NCBI GenBank assembly: GCA_001789355.1
Contig: MFZI01000056.1
Coordinates: 1 to 6,185 of the forward strand
DNA length: 6,185 nt
From: Candidatus Roizmanbacteria bacterium RIFCSPHIGHO2_01_FULL_39_8
GTDB lineage: Bacteria > Patescibacteriota > Microgenomatia > UBA1406 > GWC2-37-13
Direction of reading: 5' to 3'
A program made the translations under genes and the position numbers. The notes beneath the pieces were generated by a model that did not search any database, was not told the origin of the DNA, and saw nothing but the letters and a program-made list of their open reading frames with translations. This document shows, piece by piece, positions 1 to 4,268 of this stretch (its first letter is position 1; every line of letters starts with the position of its first letter).

Positions 1-1
1 T

Positions 2-349
2 TCCTGTTCAAAAACGTATGATCCTCCCATGGAGGTTCAAAATAATATAAAAACAGTCCTCGGAGATCTTTTACCAAAAAAATTTCAGGAGGGAAAACCA
101 ATCCAACTTACCAGAGGTTTAGGGTGTGATGAATGTAATCGTTCCGGGTATCTCGGGAGAGTCGCTATCTTCGAGGTACTCAAGATCACCCCTACGGTAA
201 ACTCGATGATTCTCAAACAAGTCTCGGCAAAGGAAATAGAAAACCAAGCAAGAAGTGAAGGACTCATCGGTATGAAACAGGATGGATTTCTTAAGGCTAT
301 CGATGGTATAACTACAATAGAGGAAGTACTTAGAGTCGCTGAAGTATAA
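2..349 (+). CDS. pilB: Type IV pilus assembly ATPase PilB, C-terminal fragment (cut by window edge)
   Basis: This is the last 115 codons of the GspE/PilB hexameric ATPase, the cytoplasmic motor that drives pilus polymerisation. The frame is open back to the first bases, and the residues before the ATG at 29 (SCSKTYDPP) match the family, so that ATG is internal and the gene begins outside the window. The visible part holds the C-terminal zinc-binding region. The Cys at 5-7 is probably the second Cys of the first CxxC, because the family pattern C-x3-Y follows it; the other pair is in GCDECNRSGYLGR. Then come the conserved IFEVLKITP segment, a GLIGMKQDGFLKAIDGIT segment and the terminal EEVLRV. 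Walker A and B lie upstream and are not seen. It ends in TAA. A GspE of type II secretion would look similar here, but the pilT, pilC and pilin neighbours favour PilB. Confidence 0.93.
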   Translation, partial: SCSKTYDPPMEVQNNIKTVLGDLLPKKFQEGKPIQLTRGLGCDECNRSGYLGRVAIFEVLKITPTVNSMILKQVSAKEIENQARSEGLIGMKQDGFLKAIDGITTIEEVLRVAEV

Positions 350-485
350 ATTCGAAGTACGAATATCGAAATTCGAAACAATGTTTAAATCAAAATAATT
401 ACAACTTGAAATGTTTAGAAAATTTGAATTTCATAAATTAGAATTTGTTTAGGATTTCGGATTTAGAAATTAGAATTTTACAGAT
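350..485. repeat. AT-rich intergenic spacer made of degenerate short repeats
   Basis: This non-coding stretch between pilB and pilT is built of variants of a few words such as ATTCGAA, AAATTTGAATTT and AAATTAGAATTT. An exact 12-mer, AAATTAGAATTT, occurs at 435-446 and 467-478, and the palindrome TTCGAA occurs at 351-356 and 372-377. Spacers of this flavour recur in Patescibacteria genomes (recalled from general knowledge, not searched). No convincing promoter, terminator or ribosome binding site was found, and the sequence just before the pilT ATG is AT-rich with no Shine-Dalgarno. The spacer separates pilB from the tightly joined pilT-pilC pair. Confidence 0.6.
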
Positions 486-1538
486 ATGGACTTATTTCAA
501 CTTTTCGATTTGACAATAGAGAAACAGGCTTCTGATCTTCATTTGATAGCCGGCTATTCACCTGCCATCAGAAAAAATAGCGATCTTTTTTACGTTCGGG
601 ATTTTAACGCACTAACAAATGACACTATCGAAAGGCTCATTTACTCAATACTCACCGAGGATCAAAGGTCTACCCTTCTTGCCAATAAGGAGATTGATTT
701 GGGTTATGAATATAAAGATTACCGGTTCCGAACAAATATATATTACCAAAGAGGAAAGTTGGCAGCTGCGTTTCGGCTCATAGGAAATACCATCCGTTCG
801 ATTGATGAACTTCTCCTGCCTAAGCAATTCCATCAGTTTACTTCAATAGATCAGGGGTTGATACTCGTTACTGGACCAACCGGCGAGGGAAAGTCCACTA
901 CATTAGCTGCAATGATAAATGAAATCAATACCACATCACCAAAACATATTATTACGATAGAGGATCCGATTGAATACATTTATCCACCAGCAAAATCTAT
1001 CGTGTCTCAAAGAGAACTCCATCAAGATACACATTCATGGAATATTGCTTTAAGATCGGTATTAAGAGAAGATCCGGACGTGGTACTTATTGGAGAGATG
1101 AGGGATTATGAGACTATTCAATCAGTGCTCACGATTGCCGAAACAGGACATCTCGTCTTTTCGACTCTACATACGAGCACAAGTACCGAAACCATCAACA
1201 GAATAATAGATGTTTTTCCGGCAAACCAGCAGGGCCAGATCCGGTCGCAACTCGCATCAGTATTGCGCGCGGTTATATCGCAAAGACTAATTCCGACTAT
1301 TGATAAAACCTCGCGAATTCCGGCGGTTGAGCTGCTCCTGAATATTCCTGCTGTTGCTTCGGTCATCAGAGATGGAAGAACTCACATGCTTGATAATATT
1401 CTTGAAACGAGCGAAAAAGATGGATTGTTTCTTTTTGAAAAAAACCTCCTCTCTCTTCATGAGGCAGGCAAAATTACCAAAGAGACTGTACTTGGGTATG
1501 CATTGCGCCCAAATGAAATTAAAAAATTTCTTAAATGA
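486..1538 (+). CDS. pilT: Type IV pilus retraction ATPase PilT
   Basis: PilT is a hexameric cytoplasmic ATPase that depolymerises pili, giving twitching, surface attachment and DNA uptake. The 350-residue length is usual for PilT and much shorter than PilB. An N-terminal PAS-like region (about 1-100) starts with the family pattern ASDLHL (15-20). The RecA-like domain follows: Walker A GPTGEGKSTT (130-139, Lys136), Asp box TIEDPIEYIY (157-166), Walker B DPDVVLIGEMRD (196-207), and a His box with ETGHLVFSTLHT (219-230). The C-terminal part has VIRDGRTHML (293-302) and a LHEAGKIT segment. The ATG at 486 is chosen because translation from it matches the family N-terminus; no Shine-Dalgarno precedes it. 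The TGA stop at 1536-1538 is followed immediately by the in-frame ATG of pilC, so coupled translation is likely. PilU is an alternative, but no second PilT-like gene is present to compare. Confidence 0.96.
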   Translation: MDLFQLFDLTIEKQASDLHLIAGYSPAIRKNSDLFYVRDFNALTNDTIERLIYSILTEDQRSTLLANKEIDLGYEYKDYRFRTNIYYQRGKLAAAFRLIGNTIRSIDELLLPKQFHQFTSIDQGLILVTGPTGEGKSTTLAAMINEINTTSPKHIITIEDPIEYIYPPAKSIVSQRELHQDTHSWNIALRSVLREDPDVVLIGEMRDYETIQSVLTIAETGHLVFSTLHTSTSTETINRIIDVFPANQQGQIRSQLASVLRAVISQRLIPTIDKTSRIPAVELLLNIPAVASVIRDGRTHMLDNILETSEKDGLFLFEKNLLSLHEAGKITKETVLGYALRPNEIKKFLK

Positions 1539-2735
1539 ATGCAGTTTTCCTACAAAGCCCTTAAAAATAACAAAGTTACTCGAGGGACATTAAATGCCGA
1601 AAGTCAGGAGGCAGTCCTGCGTTTTCTTAAAACAAGCGATTATTTTCCCATTGAGATCAGGAGGTCAGATGGAACTAATTCTTATCTTGATTTTCTCAAT
1701 AAGGCAAATTTCAGTGATATTGTAAATCTGACACGGCAACTGGCAATCATGCTTAATGCGGGTATGACTCTTATTGACGCAGTTGATTTGCTCAAAGGAC
1801 AGGCAAATAAACCTCCAATACAGGACTTACTTATTAATATAGATAAAGAAATAAAAGCGGGAAATAACTTCTCATATGCTCTACAGAAATATCCCCAATA
1901 TTTTTCCAATTTTTATGTGGCTCTTGTTAAATCAGGTGAAGCTTCAGGAAAATTGAGTGATATTTTACTCCGTCTCGCTGACAACTTGGAAAAACAGAGA
2001 GTCTTTCGAGGAAAAATCAAGGGAGCGATGATTTATCCCCTTGTTGTTTTGATTGCAATTGTAGTAGTAATGTTTATCATGATTACTTTTGTCATCCCCA
2101 AGCTTCTTGATCTATATAAAGACATCCAGGTTGAGCTGCCGATATATACGCAGATTCTTATAGTTGTCTCGGATTTTTTCGGTAAGTTCTGGGTTTTAAT
2201 TATCGGCGCCACTGCCGCTACCATTATGCTTTTAAAGAGGTATTTAAAATCGAGTGCCGGAAAGCGTCTCTTCGACGCCCTATCGCTAAAGCTACCCCTT
2301 TTTAGTAACGTGATTAAGATGTCTGTATTGGTTGACACGACGCGAACTTTAGCAATTCTTTTGAGTTCAGGTGTATCACTGCTTGAGGGATTAACTATTA
2401 TTACCGATATTACCTCAAACTCCATTTACCGCGAAATTTTTATTGGCGTCCGTAGACAGGTAGAAAAGGGAGTGTCTTTAGGTTCTGCGATGAAAGAAGC
2501 AACTATTTTCCCTCCCATTCTTGTTCAAATGACAATGGTGGGGGAGGAGACGGGTCATTTGGATGATACTCTGATGCGAATTGCGAATTATTTTGAGATT
2601 GAGTCTGAGATGGCGGTAAAAGCACTCACTACCCTTATCGAACCGGCTATCCTTGTATTTTTGGGTATTGCGGTTGCTTTTCTGGTTTTTTCCATCATTG
2701 CACCAATCTATTCGCTTACATCGGCAATAAAATAA
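1539..2735 (+). CDS. pilC: Type IV pilus inner-membrane platform protein PilC
   Basis: PilC is the GspF-family polytopic protein on which PilB and PilT act to add or remove pilin subunits. The 398-residue length is typical. A short N-terminal part (about 1-45, starting FSYKALKN) precedes two T2SSF repeats. The first, about 60-190, has LTRQLAIMLNAGMTLIDA (64-81), FYVALVKSGEASGKLSDIL (125-143) and a hydrophobic helix at about 168-187. The second, about 262-392, has the matching TRTLAILLSSGVSLLEGL (268-285) and VQMTMVGEETGHLDDTL (329-345), and ends in a hydrophobic helix (about 367-390). Another membrane helix lies at about 214-233, so three in total. The start abuts the pilT stop with no gap and no Shine-Dalgarno, implying translational coupling. 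The gene ends in TAA, and no terminator hairpin is seen after it. Confidence 0.96.
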   Translation: MQFSYKALKNNKVTRGTLNAESQEAVLRFLKTSDYFPIEIRRSDGTNSYLDFLNKANFSDIVNLTRQLAIMLNAGMTLIDAVDLLKGQANKPPIQDLLINIDKEIKAGNNFSYALQKYPQYFSNFYVALVKSGEASGKLSDILLRLADNLEKQRVFRGKIKGAMIYPLVVLIAIVVVMFIMITFVIPKLLDLYKDIQVELPIYTQILIVVSDFFGKFWVLIIGATAATIMLLKRYLKSSAGKRLFDALSLKLPLFSNVIKMSVLVDTTRTLAILLSSGVSLLEGLTIITDITSNSIYREIFIGVRRQVEKGVSLGSAMKEATIFPPILVQMTMVGEETGHLDDTLMRIANYFEIESEMAVKALTTLIEPAILVFLGIAVAFLVFSIIAPIYSLTSAIK

Positions 2736-2749
2736 ATTAAGTTTTATTC

Positions 2750-2773
2750 ATTGGAAATTGGGAATTGGAAATT
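2750..2773. repeat. Short AT-rich direct repeat between pilC and the pilin gene
   Basis: The 10-mer ATTGGAAATT occurs at 2750-2759 and again at 2764-2773, separated by GGGA. It lies in the 113-base spacer just upstream of the pilin promoter. It resembles, in style, the degenerate repeat spacer before pilT and is probably the same class of spacer repeat rather than a regulatory site. Confidence 0.4.
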
Positions 2774-2776
2774 TGG

Positions 2777-2831
2777 ATTTACTAAGATCCCCTTGACAAC
2801 TTCCAAGATTTCCTTTATAACTTTAGTAAAT
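2777..2831. repeat. 9-bp inverted repeat bracketing the pilin promoter
   Basis: ATTTACTAA at 2777-2785 is perfectly complementary in inverted orientation to TTAGTAAAT at 2823-2831. The 37 bases between them contain the whole -35/-10 region. The arms fall just upstream of -35 and at the expected transcription start, places where a dimeric regulator could bind. In AT-rich DNA a 9-bp inverted match can also arise by chance. No regulator gene is in the window, so a function is only a suggestion. Confidence 0.35.
2793..2821 (+). promoter_or_regulatory. Sigma-70-type promoter of the pilin gene
   Basis: The -35 element TTGACA (2793-2798) is a perfect consensus match. It is followed after exactly 17 bases by TATAAC (2816-2821), which matches the -10 consensus at five of six positions. 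Transcription should start near 2827-2830, leaving a leader of about 20 bases with no Shine-Dalgarno before the ATG at 2849. It gives the pilin its own transcript, separate from pilT-pilC, as expected for a subunit needed in far greater amounts than the machine that assembles it. A second TATAAA at 2831-2836 has no matching -35 at good spacing. Confidence 0.75.
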
Positions 2832-2848
2832 ATAAATTTGGCATTTTT

Positions 2849-3412
2849 ATGAACATCCTCAAAAAAGGTTTCACTCTCATAGAGCTGATTATCGTAATTG
2901 CAATTCTTGGAATTCTGGCAGCTGGACTACTTGCAATACTTGATCCGATAGAACAAATCAATAGAGCTACTGACACTAAATATCTGACTTCCGCTGGAGA
3001 AATAAAAAATTCAGTTGAGCGATACTATGCATCTAAGCAATACTATCCTTGGTGTACAAGTGCAGGATGTGCAACGTACAGAGCTCCGTGTACGGCCGCC
3101 AGATCTAGAACGGCCTTTGCAACTGGAGGTACTTGTGCTGCCGCGGTGCTTACCGAACTTATCAATACAGGTGAACTGAAAACAGGTACAACTGTTAATT
3201 CAGTTATAAACTTAGAGGTAGAGGCTGGTGGAGATCCCTATCAGCTAAGTTGGGTGCCTGCTTCGAAGAATGTTAAGACTCAATATGCTGCTGTTGCAGG
3301 AAACAGCGGAGTATATGTGGCACCCATAGCGACCGATGCATGTGCTACGATAGGCACAGCTGCTCTTTGTCCGAATACGAGCGCGACTTGTACCTACTGT
3401 TTATTTAAGTAA
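2849..3412 (+). CDS. Type IV prepilin (cysteine-rich major or minor pilin)
   Basis: This is the structural subunit of a type IV pilus or pseudopilus. The 187-residue product opens with a 7-residue leader ending in KKG, followed by FTLIELIIVIAILGILAA (8-25). This is the class III signal cut by prepilin peptidase after Gly7, with the conserved Glu12 at mature position 5 and the hydrophobic assembly helix to about residue 30. A polar helix follows (DPIEQINRATDT, 32-43; continuing to about 62). The C-terminal globular part is rich in Ala, Thr and Gly and has eight cysteines, at 69, 74, 81, 96, 165, 174, 181 and 184, enough for several disulfides outside the membrane. The start is fixed by the leader and the promoter 28 bases upstream; there is no Shine-Dalgarno. 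It follows pilC, so it probably feeds that machine. Major versus minor pilin cannot be decided; the strong promoter favours major. No prepilin peptidase gene is visible here. Confidence 0.93.
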   Translation: MNILKKGFTLIELIIVIAILGILAAGLLAILDPIEQINRATDTKYLTSAGEIKNSVERYYASKQYYPWCTSAGCATYRAPCTAARSRTAFATGGTCAAAVLTELINTGELKTGTTVNSVINLEVEAGGDPYQLSWVPASKNVKTQYAAVAGNSGVYVAPIATDACATIGTAALCPNTSATCTYCLFK

Positions 3413-3427
3413 GACTAGATTTAATAT

Positions 3428-3457
3428 CTACAGTTATAAGGTGAAGGAGATATGTCT
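3428..3457 (+). repeat. Degenerate extra copy of the transposon-end palindrome
   Basis: This 30-base stretch matches 3472-3501 at 25 of 30 positions, with a period of 44 bases. It keeps CTACA and AAGGTG-NN-GGAGATAT, but the left half of the palindrome is changed (GTTAT in place of CCTTT), so it can no longer fold into the same hairpin. It could be a remnant of an older element end or a decayed REP-like unit. It lies 15 bases after the pilin stop codon. Confidence 0.6.
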
Positions 3458-3471
3458 ATACGTTTAAGTGG

Positions 3472-3491
3472 CTACACCTTTAAGGTGAGGG
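3472..3491 (+). repeat. Left-end palindromic repeat of the transposase unit
   Basis: The core CACCTTTAAGGTG (3475-3487) folds with a CACC/GGTG stem, extendable by TT/AA around the central T. The 20-base repeat is the reverse complement of 4241-4260 except for its central base. It is followed by GGAGATAT, also present after the degenerate copy at 3428. It lies 85 bases upstream of the transposase start. Confidence 0.8.
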
Positions 3492-3576
3492 AGATATTTC
3501 TCAAGCAATCTAAACTAATAATTTTGTAGTACATAATCCATAGACTTCATTTATTTGGAATGATATATGTTATTTT

Positions 3577-4260
3577 ATGTCTAGCAGATCTGATTCATTG
3601 AAGGAAACATATATTTATCATATTTTTAATAAGTCCATTGACCGCAGACAAATTTTTTTTGGGGACGAACTGTGCAGGAAGTTCTTGGAAATTCTTACAT
3701 TTTACCGATCCTCTGCAGTCCACTTACGACTTAGCGAATTTAATGAACTTAGTCTTGATTTTAGAAGAATGTATGAAAAGGAGATTTATGACAAAAACAG
3801 CTTCAGAGTTAATATACTATGTCTTTGCCTCATGCCGACTCACTTTCATTTACTTTTGCTCCAAAAACAACTAAAAGGAATTTCCAAGTTTATGTCTGAT
3901 GTTCAAAACTCATTTACGAAACATTTTAATATTAAAAGTAAACGAACTGGACCAATATTTATTCAAACGTTTAAATCAGTTTTAATGAAGAGCGATGAAC
4001 AACTAAAACATGTCTGTCGCTACATACTATTAAATCCTTACTCAGGCGGAATACTTAAAAATAATGAAGAACTGATTACATATCCTTGGTCATCTTTTTA
4101 TGATTATCTAAATACATACTCAACAGGTATTACTGAAGCAGAATTGATATTGAAATTATTCGATAATAACAGAGATCGTTTTAAAGCATTTATTCTTGCT
4201 AATTCTGATTATCAAAAGACGCTTGAATATTGCAAGTACACCCTCACCTTTAAGGTGTAG
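3577..4260 (+). CDS. tnpA: Y1-type HUH transposase (IS200-like, REP-associated type)
   Basis: This 227-residue enzyme cleaves and rejoins single-stranded DNA through a covalent phosphotyrosine. The fold is visible from the N-terminal YIYHIFNKSIDRRQIFF (12-28), through the HUH motif MPTHFHLLL (86-94, metal ligands His89 and His91), an ISKFMSDVQNSF helix (102-113), RTGPIFIQTFKSV (123-135), and CRYILLNP (147-154), where Tyr149 aligns with the catalytic Tyr of RAYT enzymes. All three catalytic residues are present, so it may be active. A tail of about 70 residues starts with the common YPWSSFYDYL (169-178). The final codons TLTFKV plus TAG are themselves the right-end palindrome. No Shine-Dalgarno and no clear promoter precede the ATG. 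The gene appears AT-richer than its neighbours, consistent with transfer. It has no TnpB partner. RAYT is favoured over classical IS200 TnpA by the NP motif after Tyr149. Confidence 0.92.
   Translation: MSSRSDSLKETYIYHIFNKSIDRRQIFFGDELCRKFLEILTFYRSSAVHLRLSEFNELSLDFRRMYEKEIYDKNSFRVNILCLCLMPTHFHLLLLQKQLKGISKFMSDVQNSFTKHFNIKSKRTGPIFIQTFKSVLMKSDEQLKHVCRYILLNPYSGGILKNNEELITYPWSSFYDYLNTYSTGITEAELILKLFDNNRDRFKAFILANSDYQKTLEYCKYTLTFKV
4241..4260 (+). repeat. Right-end palindromic repeat, overlapping the transposase stop codon
   Basis: The core CACCTTTAAGGTG (4245-4257) is identical to the left-end core. With its flanks (CCCT before, TAG after) it is the inverted match of 3472-3491. It encodes the last six residues of the transposase and its TAG stop. 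The AAGGTG-NN-GGAG pattern of the other two copies is also kept here, extending to 4263. The end of the convergent ligase-family gene is only 8 bases away, so the hairpin also lies in that gene's 3' untranslated region. There is no T-run, so it is not a standard intrinsic terminator. Confidence 0.8.
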
Positions 4261-4268
4261 GAGTTGCC

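Larger units (their letters stand above)
3472..4260 (+). mobile_element. IS200-like / REP-associated tyrosine transposase unit
   Basis: This 789-bp unit consists of one Y1-type transposase gene between two 20-bp near-identical inverted repeats (3472-3491 and 4241-4260, 19 of 20 matches). It begins CTACACC and ends GGTGTAG. Each repeat contains the same 13-base palindrome CACCTTTAAGGTG, so each end can form a small hairpin, as expected for a transposase that recognises folded single-stranded ends. Size and single-gene content fit IS200. The palindromic flanks also fit a REP-associated transposase (RAYT), which mobilises or maintains palindromes rather than its own gene. No target-site duplication is expected for this mechanism and none is evident. 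Exact cleavage points cannot be set from one copy. Confidence 0.7.

Noticed and set aside
29..349. A complete 106-residue gene starting at the ATG at 29
   Set aside because: The frame is open upstream to the window edge, and the codons before the ATG match PilB, so this is the end of a longer gene.
350..485. Promoter for pilT in the spacer, such as TTGAAA at 406-411 or TAGAAT at 439-444
   Set aside because: No pair of boxes has both a fair match and 16-18 base spacing, and such words are expected in repeat-rich AT DNA.
1536..1538. TGA read as glycine (Gracilibacteria-type code)
   Set aside because: The long coding regions here contain no internal TGA, and PilT and PilC each have normal family length when TGA is a stop.
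2033..2425. 130-codon minus-strand open frame within pilC
   Set aside because: It lies opposite a clearly conserved PilC domain and shows no recognisable protein features. It is a shadow frame, as are the minus-strand frames at 85-381, 645-833, 1118-1366 and 1682-1909 and the plus-strand frames at 1354-1593 and 3638-3874.
3416..3430. TAGAT-TTAAT-ATCTA hairpin after the pilin gene as a terminator
   Set aside because: The stem is only five mostly A-T pairs and no T-run follows, so it is too weak to call.
3428..3501. Two repeats at a 44-base period as a CRISPR fragment
   Set aside because: There are only two imperfect copies, separated by 14 bases, with no cas genes, and a third copy at the far end of a transposase gene. 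These are transposon-end repeats.
3910..3932. Suspected loss of the catalytic tyrosine in the transposase (Phe113 and His116 where relatives often have Tyr)
   Set aside because: The catalytic Tyr of RAYT enzymes is the one in the downstream YIxxNP motif, present here as Tyr149. The enzyme appears catalytically intact.
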